In this document: positions 25,492 to 34,532 of the stretch, in pieces | Layout: every line of letters starts with the position of its first letter | Position numbering within the stretch: the stretch's first letter is position 1 | Source: Eisenbergiella tayi | GTDB taxonomy: Bacteria > Bacillota > Clostridia > Lachnospirales > Lachnospiraceae | NCBI RefSeq assembly: GCF_001881565.1 | Contig: NZ_MPDJ01000013.1 | Coordinates: 1 to 64,000 of the forward strand | DNA: 64,000 bases | Direction: 5' to 3' | Translations under genes and position numbers: made by a program | Notes under the pieces: model-generated | What the model saw: the letters and a program-made list of their open reading frames with translations, nothing else | What the model was told of the DNA's origin: nothing | Databases searched by the model: none

Positions 25492-25560
25492 ATTGTATCA
25501 CCATTCTTTTATGAAGTCAATGGACACATACAACATATTGTGGAAGTGGTAATATGTTGT
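25492..25560 (-). promoter_or_regulatory. nrdD promoter with upstream palindrome
   Basis: On the minus strand TTGACT (complement of 25515-25520) and TACAAT (complement of 25492-25497) are exactly 17 bp apart. Just upstream, ACAACATATT and AATATGTTGT (25530-25539 and 25551-25560) form an inverted repeat. The first arm region (25528-25543) matches the NrdR box ACACWATATATWGTGT at 13 of 16 positions. The two half-sites are only 19 bp apart, shorter than usual NrdR spacing, so NrdR control is tentative. Confidence 0.6.
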
Positions 25561-25590
25561 CATAAATATAGTAGAAAGTGACATGGAACA

Positions 25591-26673
25591 CTACCTTGTC
25601 TGGAGGAATTCGTACTCCCGGAGAGCCTTTTCATCATCCGGATAAGTGCTCAGATATTTCTGCATAAGAACGGTAGCCTGTTTAAAATCTCCCAGATATT
25701 CGTAAGCCACAATTTCATTAAAGGAAAGCACCTGCATGAGCTGGTTTCCCTCTATGGCAAGCCCGGACTGAAAAGCATTCAGCGCAGCCTCATAATCCCC
25801 TGTCTTTAAATTGCACAGGCCCAGCTGGTTATAGATCTGGGCATCCGGCGTGGTGCTGAGGAAATTGCTGTAAACACTGGCCGCATAATTATTATCCCCA
25901 AGCTTCTCATAGGTCTGTCCCAGAAGGCGGACCACATCCACGCCTCCGTTGGAATCCTTCGCCTTTTCCAGGCTGTTTCTGGCATTATTGTAATCGCCCA
26001 GGTAATAATTCATCCTGCCCCGGTTATAATCGGTCAGCTTCTTATCCTTACTGTCCAGCACAGCCTGCAGATAGCCTTCTCCCAATTCCTGAAGTCCGTT
26101 TTCCGAACAGGAACAGAAAATATTAATCCGCATATCATAATCTTCAGGATCAATCTCCACAGCCCGGTCAAAATCCGCCTGGGCCGCCTCCTGATCCCCC
26201 TGTTCGATTTCAACGACCCCCTTCAGGTAATAGGCCGTTTTTTCCTTGGGCCGCAATGCGGTGATTGATTCATAGACCGCTTTGGCCTTGTCCAGCTCCC
26301 CCTGTTTATAATAGGCGGTTGCCAGATAATAATTGATATCAAAATCAATCTCCCCCAGCTTGGCGTCACTGTAGGTCAGGGCCTTTTCCAGGCACTCCAC
26401 TGCCTTTTCATACTGTGTGAGCCCCATGTATGCAAGCCCCTGCCCCCGGTAAGACATCTGTGCGTTTTCCTTGTCCAGAAGCGCCGCATCAAAAAAATTA
26501 AGAGACTCCTCATACTGCAGCTGCTGTATCAGCTGCATGCCCTGGTCAATATTCTCCTGCTTCGGCGAACCGCAGGCCGATGCCGATGTCATGCAGAGAC
26601 TGCATACCAGGACTGTCGTTATATATTTAAACTTTACCATATTTTTCATTGCACCTGTTATTTCCGTTATCAA
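25591..26673 (-). CDS. TPR-repeat lipoprotein
   Basis: Up to 360 aa. A hydrophobic segment (FKYITTVLVCSLCMTSASAC) ends in a lipobox cysteine, so the protein is probably anchored outside the membrane. The rest is about eight to nine tetratricopeptide repeats, with motifs such as YRGQGLAYMGLTQYEKAVEC, AYYKQGELDKAKAVYESI and GRMNYYLGDYNNARNSLEKA, a helical scaffold for protein binding. The start is TTG at 26673 with GGAG six bases upstream; ATGs at 26649 and 26640 are alternatives giving a more usual signal peptide. It is transcribed toward nrdD, but a hairpin and a separate nrdD promoter lie between. Partner unknown. Confidence 0.85.
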   Translation of the reverse strand: MITEITGAMKNMVKFKYITTVLVCSLCMTSASACGSPKQENIDQGMQLIQQLQYEESLNFFDAALLDKENAQMSYRGQGLAYMGLTQYEKAVECLEKALTYSDAKLGEIDFDINYYLATAYYKQGELDKAKAVYESITALRPKEKTAYYLKGVVEIEQGDQEAAQADFDRAVEIDPEDYDMRINIFCSCSENGLQELGEGYLQAVLDSKDKKLTDYNRGRMNYYLGDYNNARNSLEKAKDSNGGVDVVRLLGQTYEKLGDNNYAASVYSNFLSTTPDAQIYNQLGLCNLKTGDYEAALNAFQSGLAIEGNQLMQVLSFNEIVAYEYLGDFKQATVLMQKYLSTYPDDEKALREYEFLQTR

Positions 26674-27094
26674 AAAAGACTCCGTTTGCTTTCAGATTAT
26701 AGTATAGCAAATCAGCTTTCTTTTTTCACCCCTTTTATCCAGGAATTTTTATTTTTATTTTCAGCTGCCGATAATGGGGGAAGTTACTGCTCACGGCTTT
26801 CCTGTAATGCCTTATCCCTCCGCCTGCCCCCCGTTTCCCACTCCCGGCCTTTCCGCAGATGCTGCTGCAAAAAAACTTGCTATTGATTCTGAAAAGGTGT
26901 AGTGTGATTATTGTGTAGTACTATAGCGCGATGCTGATGAATTTTTAAATAAATATTTTTTTTAAGTTAATTATATGACTGATTACAGTCAGTCTATATC
27001 ACTCCCGGTTATATCGTATTTATGCAGTCAAAACGGTTCCAAAGCCTGTTGGATGAAATGTCTGAATCAGGCTTTGCAGGAAAAGGGGAATATA
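26674..27094. other. Intergenic region between divergent TPR and cyclase genes
   Basis: 421 bp between divergent genes. An in-frame extension of the cyclase (ATG at 26975) runs through part of it, but its predicted residues look non-coding and lack a ribosome site. The middle is AT-rich and must hold the two promoters; I cannot assign boxes with confidence. No RNA, repeat or small gene stands out. Confidence 0.45.
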
Positions 27095-29035
27095 GTGAAA
27101 AAGAATATCCTGATACAGACCAATCTTCTGGTCTGCTCAATTATTGTGGTGGGATTTCTGCTGACCACCATTCTCAGCTATCGGGCCAATTTCAGCTCGT
27201 CGCTGGAAAACATCCAGCAGGTGTCGGATCTGACATCGGAAGGAATTTATTATCAAATCAGTACGACATTCAATAAACCTGTGAATATCTCCCTGACGAT
27301 GGCGAATGACAGCCTGCTTCATGATGTGCTCATTCAGGAGAAGGAGCGTATGGATGATCCGGATTTTATCCGGACAATCCGGGAATATCTGAGTACCTAT
27401 CAGGAAAAATACGGCTATGATTCCGTCTTTCTTGTATCCGCCTCCACATCGCGGTATTACAATTTTAATGGTCTGGACCGGGTACTGACGCCGGATGATC
27501 CGGAAAATTTCTGGTACTTCGATTCTCTGCTGGGTACGGATGAGGATTATACCATGAATGTGGATAACGATCAGGTGGAAGGGGCCGGAAATGCCATTAC
27601 TGTCTTTGTAAACTGCAAGGTCCGGGACAGCGCCGGGGAGTTTCTCGGTGTAGTGGGGGTAGGCGTGCGTATCGACGGTCTCCAGCGTACCCTGCAGGAT
27701 TACCAGAATCAGTTTGGCATCAATTCCTATCTCATCGACGACGAAGGCATCATTGAGCTGTCCACTCAATACTCAGGGTATGAAAATGTCAATCTGTTCG
27801 AAATGAATACTATTTCCGGCGCACAGAGCCGTCAGAATATCCTGGACTGGAAAGACAGTGATGCCCTCCGTTTCTGGGATCAGAACGCCCTGGGACAAAA
27901 GCGGAACTATATTGTGTCCCGTTATCTGCCCGAAATCCAATGGCATCTTGTCGTAGAACGGGATACCAGTATCCTTTTGACCAGGCTGAATCAGCAGTTT
28001 GTTCTGACCGCATGTATTCTCGCCGTCATCCTCATAATCATACTGATCGTCATTACCCGTGTCATCCGCCGTTTTAACCGGCAGATTATCGATCTGACCC
28101 ATACAGTGGAGAAGGAACGTCAGGATATTTTCGAAAAGGCCACCGAGGATCTTTTCGAAAATATCTATGAAATAGATATCACGCACAACCTGCCGGCCAA
28201 TCCCGCCACTGAGGCTTATTTTGAGAGTCTGGGCGCTCCGTCAAGCTGTCCGTTTGATCAGGCGCTCCGTATTATAGCCCAAAAACAGATCAAAGAGGAA
28301 TTCCGAAAGGGATACATAGAAACCTTCTCGCCGGAACACGTCCTGCGGGCCTATGCGGAGGGTACTGAAAAACTGATCTATGAGTTCATGATCAGCAAAG
28401 ATTCCGAACAGTATTATTGGATGCGTATCACTGCCCGGATTGTAAAACTGGAGTCAGATGACAGCATTCACATGCTGGTCTATCGACAGAATATCGATAC
28501 GGAGAAACGGCGGGAACAGAAGATGCAGCTTCTGGCCCAGACGGATGAAATGACCGGGCTGCTGACGAAATCGGCCACCCGGAGAAGGATAGATGAACTG
28601 CTGGAAGAGTATCCCGATGAGTATTTCGCTTATTTCATCTTTGACATCGATAATTTCAAACAGGCCAATGACCAGTTTGGCCACGCATTCGGCGATACGG
28701 TCATACGTTCTTTCACCCAGACGCTCTTTGAGTATTTCCGCAAAGATGATACTCTGGGAAGAATCGGCGGAGACGAATTTGTAGCATTTGTGCGGGGAGT
28801 GGATTACGCCGGAGCGATGGAACGCGCGGAACGGTTATCCCTGGCGTTATGCCGGACTCATATCAGCGGCAGCATAAGCTGGAAGCTTTCCGCCAGTATC
28901 GGTGTGGTTCTCTCCCCGGGAAATGCAACCGATGCCGAGACACTCTTTAAAAACGCGGATACCGCTTTGTATCAGACTAAGAAACGGGGTAAGAACGGTT
29001 ATACTATTTTTGAGGAAACCTGCTCTGGTTCATAG
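27095..29035 (+). CDS. Membrane diguanylate cyclase with Cache-type sensor
   Basis: About 646 aa from a GTG at 27095, preceded by AAGGGG at a good distance. The ATG at 26975 gives 40 extra residues before the first membrane helix and is less likely. The first helix (ILIQTNLLVCSIIVVGFLL) and a second near residue 310 (VLTACILAVILIIILIVI) enclose a ~260-residue extracellular dCache-like domain. A PAS-like linker follows. The C-terminal GGDEF domain has FDIDNFKQANDQFGH and RIGGDEF, with an RxxD inhibitory site (RKDD) five residues before GGDEF. It should make cyclic di-GMP from two GTP with product inhibition, in response to an external ligand. It stands alone. Confidence 0.92.
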   Translation: MKKNILIQTNLLVCSIIVVGFLLTTILSYRANFSSSLENIQQVSDLTSEGIYYQISTTFNKPVNISLTMANDSLLHDVLIQEKERMDDPDFIRTIREYLSTYQEKYGYDSVFLVSASTSRYYNFNGLDRVLTPDDPENFWYFDSLLGTDEDYTMNVDNDQVEGAGNAITVFVNCKVRDSAGEFLGVVGVGVRIDGLQRTLQDYQNQFGINSYLIDDEGIIELSTQYSGYENVNLFEMNTISGAQSRQNILDWKDSDALRFWDQNALGQKRNYIVSRYLPEIQWHLVVERDTSILLTRLNQQFVLTACILAVILIIILIVITRVIRRFNRQIIDLTHTVEKERQDIFEKATEDLFENIYEIDITHNLPANPATEAYFESLGAPSSCPFDQALRIIAQKQIKEEFRKGYIETFSPEHVLRAYAEGTEKLIYEFMISKDSEQYYWMRITARIVKLESDDSIHMLVYRQNIDTEKRREQKMQLLAQTDEMTGLLTKSATRRRIDELLEEYPDEYFAYFIFDIDNFKQANDQFGHAFGDTVIRSFTQTLFEYFRKDDTLGRIGGDEFVAFVRGVDYAGAMERAERLSLALCRTHISGSISWKLSASIGVVLSPGNATDAETLFKNADTALYQTKKRGKNGYTIFEETCSGS

Positions 29036-29081
29036 CTTCGGATAATGCTGTTCTTTTCGTGAAAACGACGCATCCTGTTGT

Positions 29082-29504
29082 TCATCTTAATAATGGCAGG
29101 CTTCCGGAAAGCCGGTTGACCAGTTTTTTGGAGCCGCATATCCCGATACCCAGATAGGTCAGCTCTTCCTCGCCCGCCCCGGCTGCTTTGGCTATATAAT
29201 CCTCATAGTTCTGGCAGCATTGGGCCACATCCGTAAAGTCCACTACCACACATTCCGCGAATTCCGGCTGATAGAGCCTTTCCCTGATAGCCTTCAGCTT
29301 TTCCTTATCCGCCTTAAGCACCGGAACCGGCAGCGCAACAATTCCCAGATGCTCTCTTCCGTCTTTATCATAAATATCGGGCCCTATATTCTCCGGCACC
29401 TTTTTCCCCAGAGTGATTCCCAGAATTCCTGCGGTATTAGCCAGCACGCCCGCAGGCAGCTCCTCATTTAATATCATCACGCATTTTCTGTCCTGAAGTT
29501 CCAT
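29082..29504 (-). CDS. DUF2000 family protein
   Basis: 140 aa, cytosolic. The N-terminal pattern (RKCVMILNEELPAGVLANTA, ILGITLG) is that of DUF2000, a small alpha/beta family related in fold to peptidyl-tRNA hydrolase 2; its biochemical role is not established. A good ribosome site (AAGGAAG) precedes the ATG. It is the third gene of an AraC-EamA-DUF2000 unit on the minus strand, 35 bp after the transporter gene. The association suggests a role in handling the exported or sensed metabolite. Confidence 0.82.
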   Translation of the reverse strand: MELQDRKCVMILNEELPAGVLANTAGILGITLGKKVPENIGPDIYDKDGREHLGIVALPVPVLKADKEKLKAIRERLYQPEFAECVVVDFTDVAQCCQNYEDYIAKAAGAGEEELTYLGIGICGSKKLVNRLSGSLPLLR

Positions 29505-29539
29505 TTTACATCTTCCTTTCTATTCCATACCTGCATTTC

Positions 29540-30472
29540 TCATATACTCTCACCGGTCTCCCCGATTTCTTTCGCTGCAGCGGGGCTGTCTCCCTCTTCC
29601 TTTCCCCATTTCTGTGACAAGAAGAGGCCCCCCAGAGTCAGCAGAATGCCCACGGCGGAAACAGCCGTGATCTTCTCCTTAAGAATCAGCGCGGAAGTCA
29701 CTGTCGTAACAACAGGAACCATATAAATATAGACACTGGTCTTTATACTTCCCAGCACGCGCACCGCGAAATTCCAGGTGACGAAGCAGAGCGCGGAGGC
29801 CCCCAGTCCCAGGAAAAGAAGATTCCCTGCGTTGGCCGGTTCCAGAAAAAGCCGCGGCTCCACATGAAAATCCATGAGAAAGAGAGCCGGTATCATGAAT
29901 ACCAGTCCGTAGAAAAAGGTACGCCTTGTGGCCTGTACCACAGGATAGCCGAAATCGCTGATTTTCCTGGTCAGCAGGGAATAGGCCGCCCAGAGTATGG
30001 CCGCTCCCACAGCAAGCAGATCGCCGAAGGGATTCAGGCCGCCGAAGCCGCTAATGAGGAAGATACCAGCCATTGCCATGATGAAGCCCAGGAAAAACCG
30101 TTTTCCCGGCTTTTCTTCTTTTTTCAACAGGAAAGAGAAAATTGCCGTAAAGAACGGGGCGATGGAGATGATTACGCCGACATTGGAGGCATAGGTATAG
30201 GTAAGGGCTATATTTTCCAGAAGGAAATACAGGGTTACCCCGCACAGCCCTGCCACTGCGAAGTACAGCTCTTCTTTTCTTTCCCCTTTTCTTTTTCTGT
30301 GGGGACATCCTATCCAGAGTGCAAGGTATCCGATAAGGAAACGGATAAAAAGAATCTCTATGGGGCCAAAGCTCTTCAGCAGTACCTTCGTGGAAATAAA
30401 AGTGGTTCCCCATATGAAAATTGTCAGGAACGCCGCCAAATGTCCCTGTAAGGTATTATTTTTCGTCATCAT
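29540..30472 (-). CDS. EamA/DMT-family transporter
   Basis: 310 aa with ten membrane helices as two five-helix EamA halves. The first opens with AFLTIFIWGTTFISTKVLLK and the second with LLAVGAAILWAAYSLLTRKI. Members export amino acids or related metabolites; the substrate is unknown. Its start overlaps the last 17 bases of the AraC gene (30456), so it is translationally coupled to its probable regulator. Confidence 0.93.
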   Translation of the reverse strand: MMTKNNTLQGHLAAFLTIFIWGTTFISTKVLLKSFGPIEILFIRFLIGYLALWIGCPHRKRKGERKEELYFAVAGLCGVTLYFLLENIALTYTYASNVGVIISIAPFFTAIFSFLLKKEEKPGKRFFLGFIMAMAGIFLISGFGGLNPFGDLLAVGAAILWAAYSLLTRKISDFGYPVVQATRRTFFYGLVFMIPALFLMDFHVEPRLFLEPANAGNLLFLGLGASALCFVTWNFAVRVLGSIKTSVYIYMVPVVTTVTSALILKEKITAVSAVGILLTLGGLFLSQKWGKEEGDSPAAAKEIGETGESI

Positions 30473-31313
30473 CTGTTTCCGCCTGTTCTGTATTATTTTG
30501 GAAAATACGCTGATACTGTTTGGGTGTCAGCCCGATAAATTCTTTAAAGAAATGGGTAAAATGGCTTTGGTCCGCAAAACCAGCCATTCCCGCGGCATCA
30601 ATAGGCGCAATTCCCTGTTCCAGAAATTTTCTGGCCTTATCCAGCCTTATTGTCTGGAGATATCGGTAGGGCGAAACACCTGTCTGCTTGGTAAAGGAGC
30701 GCAGAAGGTAGGACTTGCCGAAATCCGTCATGGCAAGCAGATCGTCCAGGGTAAGATTTTCGGCATAATGCTCTTCTATATAGGTACACAAGGTTTTTAT
30801 CCGGGGATTGGGCTGCAGGATATCGGCGCTTTCAAAATCCGAGGCATATTCCCTGAGTATCTGTTCTATGAGGAAAAACAGGGTTTCTTCTTTTTCCAGC
30901 TTCGGGGCATGCTCCAGGATGGCAAGGTACAGATCCCGGACAGATTGGGTAATATCGCTTTTATAGACTACCGTATCCGTAAAATAGGGCATATAGGGTT
31001 TTCCCGTGATTTCGCCTACCGTCCGTTCCATCACTTCGGGGTTGATATTCACGGCCCGGTAATCCAGGATTTCCCCGTTGATGGGCCCGCAGTAATGGTT
31101 ATCCCTGGGATTGAATAACAGCAGATCCCCTTCCGACACGTCGTATTCCTTTCCTTTACACCATAGATGGCGCTTTCCGCCTTCCACAAAACCTATTACA
31201 TAGTATTCGTGGAAATGGTTGGGGAATTTCTGTACGATGCCGCTGAGGTTATAGGCCTCAATATCCAGATCCCTGTCATAGTAAATGTGTCTTTGTTCCT
31301 GTTCCTGAAGCAT
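30456..31313 (-). CDS. AraC-family regulator with cupin sensor
   Basis: 285 aa. The N-terminal cupin domain (about residues 10-150) has HFHEYYVIGFVEGG and the double-stranded beta pattern of AraC ligand-binding domains. The C-terminal ~100 residues hold two helix-turn-helices (LLAMTDFGKSYLLRSFTKQT, and AGMAGFADQSHFTHFFKEFI). GAGGTCTGCC precedes the ATG. It overlaps the EamA gene and probably controls it and DUF2000 in response to a small molecule that the transporter exports. Confidence 0.93.
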   Translation of the reverse strand: MLQEQEQRHIYYDRDLDIEAYNLSGIVQKFPNHFHEYYVIGFVEGGKRHLWCKGKEYDVSEGDLLLFNPRDNHYCGPINGEILDYRAVNINPEVMERTVGEITGKPYMPYFTDTVVYKSDITQSVRDLYLAILEHAPKLEKEETLFFLIEQILREYASDFESADILQPNPRIKTLCTYIEEHYAENLTLDDLLAMTDFGKSYLLRSFTKQTGVSPYRYLQTIRLDKARKFLEQGIAPIDAAGMAGFADQSHFTHFFKEFIGLTPKQYQRIFQNNTEQAETDDDEK

Positions 31314-31436
31314 GGCAGACCTCTCTTTACGTTGCTTGTAAACCTTTTACAGAATACTTTAACATAGGAGGGCGGGCTTGTCTTGTATGATATGACACTT
31401 TGGGGGATAAATTTTATGGGGCGTGGGGGTATGGAG

Positions 31437-31807
31437 GGCTGCTGAGTCCTGTTTTTGGGCTGCCGGTCCGCTCCCGGCTTCTGTATCTGCGTCCGGGGGG
31501 CGTGTCCGGGTATCGGGCGGCGGAGTCTTTGCCCTGGCAGTCACAGACAAAAAAAGGGGCTGTTTCTAACTGTTTTGTACCTATGTTCCACTGCCAACGC
31601 GGCTGAAACTCCTCCCTACGGTCGTCAGACAGGCGCCGCTATAAGCGGCAGTGGAACATAGGTACAAAGCAGTAAGAAACAGCTCCCTTTTTTTGAGATG
31701 CGGCTGTCAGGGCAAAGACTCCGCCGCCCGATACCCGGACACGCCCCCCGGACGCAGATACAGAAGCCGGGAGCGGACCGGCAGCCCAAAAACAGGACTC
31801 AGCAGCC
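31437..31807. repeat. 371-bp nested inverted-repeat element
   Basis: The outer arms pair GGCTGCTGAGTCCTGTTTTT and the following ~90 bp (31437 to ~31540) with the segment ending at 31807, almost without mismatch. After a short asymmetric stretch the inner arms pair AAAAAAAGGGGCTGTTTCTA and onward to CCACTGCC (about 31549-31595) with about 31648-31696. The inner loop contains GCGGC/GCCGC complementarity. The arms total ~160 bp on each side. No transposase or credible protein is encoded; frames in it mirror each other. It looks like a non-autonomous element, possibly one palindrome inserted inside another. Confidence 0.85.
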
Positions 31808-32025
31808 TGGCGAAGGGTATTGGCGGATAAAGGGGAATGCAGGAGTTTGTTTGAAAATTGGTTTGTGGGAGATTGGGTTACAATAAGGGAGGCGTAGTGG
31901 GCTATGTTGACTGAATTGGAATTAAATATAATGCAAAGTGGGGCGGGCAGATGGTAGAAATGAATTTTCAAATAGGTTATGGGAGTGACGGAGTAGACTT
32001 TTTTATATTGAGGGATGTAAGAAGA

Positions 32026-32080
32026 ACACCAAGTCTGTGATGGCGGCGGGGCCGGGTATCAGCTGACTTGGTGTCTTTTT
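32026..32080. terminator. Terminator beyond the alpha-galactosidase gene
   Basis: A perfect 10-bp stem (ACACCAAGTC at 32026-32035 with 32065-32074) closes a 29-base loop. On the plus strand it is followed by CTTTTTATATTTTA, on the minus strand by TTCTTCTT. The alpha-galactosidase gene ends at 32151 on the minus strand, so it may serve as its terminator. Confidence 0.6.
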
Positions 32081-32150
32081 ATATTTTATGTATAGAAGAA
32101 GTGTGAAATTTGCAAAATGAGTGTAGTTTATTTGTCAGGGGCTGGTGGTG

Positions 32151-34346
32151 TTATTCTTTGGTGAAGTACAGGAGTATGCTGCGGTAGTCTCCGAAGAGCA
32201 TGGGTTGGAGGTAGCCTGCGTTCATGAGCATTTCTCCGGAGTAGAGTTCTCCGGTTTGTTCCAGGCGGTAGCGGGCTTTGGGGTCCAGGCCGGAGAGTTT
32301 GAGGCGTCTGGATTTTCGTTCGGTTTCGTAGCGTACCTGGATGTAGGTTACGAGGGTGCGGGTCTGGTCTTTGTCTGTTACCTGCCAGCAGTCGTAGAGG
32401 TAGTTTTCGCGGTAGGAGGCGATGCGGTAGTAGTCTCCTTCGCGGATGAGGTCGTTGTATTTGTGGTAATCCCGGTTGAATGCAATGGCTTTTGTTTTTT
32501 CTTCTTCGGTCAGTTTTGTGATGTCGAGTTCATAGCCGAAGGTTCCGGCGAGGGCTGCGTGGGCACGGGTTTCCATGGGGGTTATGCGGCCTACGGAGTG
32601 GTTGGGGCAGACACAGATGTGGGCTCCCATGGAGCTTAAGGGGTAAAGGAGGGCGGTTCCTTCCTGGATGGAGAGGCGTTCAATGGGATCCATGTCGTCG
32701 GAGGTCCAGATCTGGGGGCTGTAGTACAGCATGCCGGGATCGAAGCGTCCGCCTCCGCCGGAGCAGTTCTCCAGAAGAAGGTCGGGGAATTCCCGGATGA
32801 GTCTTTCCTGCATCTGGTATACGCCAAGTACGTAGCGGTGATAGAATTCTCCCATGTGTTCGCTGTCCAGGGCTGCGCTGCCGATGTCGGAAAGGGGGCG
32901 GTTCATGTCCCATTTCACATATTCTATGTTGGCGCTTCTTATGACTTTTGCCACGCATTCATAGGCATAGTCCACGATTTCCTGGCGGGTGAGGTCGAGT
33001 ACATATTGATGGCGGGCCATATTAATGGGGCGGCCGGGTATCTGTATCGCCCAGTCGGGATGGGCACGATAGAGGTCGGAATCAGGCGATATCATTTCCG
33101 GTTCGAACCAGATTCCGAATTTGAGCCCTTCGGCATTCACTCTGTCAACGAGGGATTTTAAGCCGCCTCTGAGCTTGGTTTCATTGACCTGCCAGTCTCC
33201 CAGGGCGCATTCGTCATTGCAGCGTTTTCCAAACCAGCCGTCGTCCATAACGAGCATTTCTATGCCAAGTTTTTTGGCTTCCGCGGCAATGGCCACGAGT
33301 TTGTCGTCGTCGAAATCAAAATAGGTTGCTTCCCAGTTGTTGATCAGGATCGGGCGTTTGGAGTGGAGGTATTTGCTGCGGATCAGGTGGTTTTTATAGA
33401 GGTCGTGGAAGGTGCGGGTCATTTTTCCCAGTCCCTGTGCGGAGTAAATCAGTACAGCCTCCGGGGCTTCAAACTGTTCGCCGGGATTTAAGACCCATTC
33501 AAAGCCGTCGGGATGGATGCCCAGGCTCATGCGCACGCTTTCTCTGTGATCCAGCTCTGTCTGGGCAATAAAATTGCCGGAATAAACGAAGTTCATGGCG
33601 TAAACGCTTCCTTCGGTCTGGCTGGTGCCGTTTGTTGTCAGGGCCATAAACGGCTGCATGTGGTGGCTTGTCTCCCCGCGAAGGGAGGATACGGTATGTT
33701 TGCCCTCTGTGACCTTATGTGGGGTGATATGTCTTTCTCTTGCCCAGCAGCCGTGCAGTGTGATCAGGTCAAAATCTTCATTGTCCATGTCCAGGCAGGC
33801 GCTGAGGATTTTTTCCAGATAGAGTTTTTTCCCGCTTTCATTTACGGCTGCCACGCTGCGTATAATGGCATCGGAATCTTCAAAAATGCTGTAGCGCAGC
33901 AGTACCTTTAAGCCCAGTACTTCGTCTCTGAGCGTAATGATAAGGGTCCGGGCACCCTGTCCTTCTTCTTTTCCAGCAAAGGTGGAGGGCATTCCGGACA
34001 GGGCCGGTTTTCCTTCCAGGATTTCGTAGGCTTCGTAATGCAGTTCACAGGCCCGGTAACCGTTTTCATCCCGAACGCGCAGACAGGGATCCCGGAAATC
34101 ACCGGTTCCCCAGACCGGATACTCAAAGGAGAAGCTGTCCAGGTATCCTACTTTGTCTCTAAGATGATTATGCTTCTCCTCCGGGCTGTCGCCGCTGCGG
34201 AGCAGATAATAGCCGTCCATATCCTCCATCCGTTTTCCGTAATACATATGGCCCAGCAGGTTTTCACCGGAAACTCCCATCAGATAGGTGGTGTTCGGCG
34301 TGCTGATGCTGAATATTTTCTTTTCTTCACAGACTCTGATCCCCAT
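32151..34346 (-). CDS. Alpha-galactosidase, glycoside hydrolase family 36
   Basis: 731 aa, no signal peptide, so cytoplasmic. It removes terminal alpha-1,6-galactose from raffinose-type sugars or melibiose. An N-terminal beta-sandwich is followed by the (beta/alpha)8 barrel. GH36 motifs: VMDDGWFGKRCNDECALGDW, GIWFEPEMI, the nucleophile aspartate in YVKWDMNRP (about residue 478), ENCSGGGGRFDPGML and the acid/base aspartate in IWTSDDMDPI (about 549). GGAGG lies 7 bases before the ATG. It is divergent from an AraC regulator whose promoter region is shared. No sugar transporter is adjacent, so uptake must be encoded elsewhere. Confidence 0.96.
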   Translation of the reverse strand: MGIRVCEEKKIFSISTPNTTYLMGVSGENLLGHMYYGKRMEDMDGYYLLRSGDSPEEKHNHLRDKVGYLDSFSFEYPVWGTGDFRDPCLRVRDENGYRACELHYEAYEILEGKPALSGMPSTFAGKEEGQGARTLIITLRDEVLGLKVLLRYSIFEDSDAIIRSVAAVNESGKKLYLEKILSACLDMDNEDFDLITLHGCWARERHITPHKVTEGKHTVSSLRGETSHHMQPFMALTTNGTSQTEGSVYAMNFVYSGNFIAQTELDHRESVRMSLGIHPDGFEWVLNPGEQFEAPEAVLIYSAQGLGKMTRTFHDLYKNHLIRSKYLHSKRPILINNWEATYFDFDDDKLVAIAAEAKKLGIEMLVMDDGWFGKRCNDECALGDWQVNETKLRGGLKSLVDRVNAEGLKFGIWFEPEMISPDSDLYRAHPDWAIQIPGRPINMARHQYVLDLTRQEIVDYAYECVAKVIRSANIEYVKWDMNRPLSDIGSAALDSEHMGEFYHRYVLGVYQMQERLIREFPDLLLENCSGGGGRFDPGMLYYSPQIWTSDDMDPIERLSIQEGTALLYPLSSMGAHICVCPNHSVGRITPMETRAHAALAGTFGYELDITKLTEEEKTKAIAFNRDYHKYNDLIREGDYYRIASYRENYLYDCWQVTDKDQTRTLVTYIQVRYETERKSRRLKLSGLDPKARYRLEQTGELYSGEMLMNAGYLQPMLFGDYRSILLYFTKE

Positions 34347-34532
34347 AAAAATACCTCCGTTTTTATCTCATACAGTGTTTTGCTTTTTTATCCATTATAC
34401 TTTATACTGTTGGAAAGAAAAGCTGTCTCTGTTTCTTTTTATTGTCATTATGTTGCCTGGCAAAAAACGGTTCCGTCTGACCGGAACATATATTTTAAAA
34501 TTTTGAGAAATAACTTTTCAGGAGGGACCTTT

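Larger units (their letters stand above)
31314..32150. other. 837-bp gene-free region with a long palindromic element
   Basis: Between the AraC gene and the alpha-galactosidase gene there is no convincing gene. The first ~120 bp hold the AraC promoter region. The middle is the inverted repeat at 31437-31807. After it comes an AT-rich, featureless stretch, then a hairpin terminator at 32026-32080. Confidence 0.7.

Noticed and set aside
25528..25562. Definite pair of NrdR boxes
   Set aside because: Only one half matches well and the 19-bp spacing is shorter than the usual arrangement; kept as a palindrome only.
31400..31886. Short open frames in the 371-bp palindrome
   Set aside because: They mirror one another across the inverted repeat and have no ribosome site.
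34038..34532. N-terminal extension of the AraC gene
   Set aside because: It is antisense to the alpha-galactosidase gene and precedes a clear AGGAGG plus ATG at 34533.
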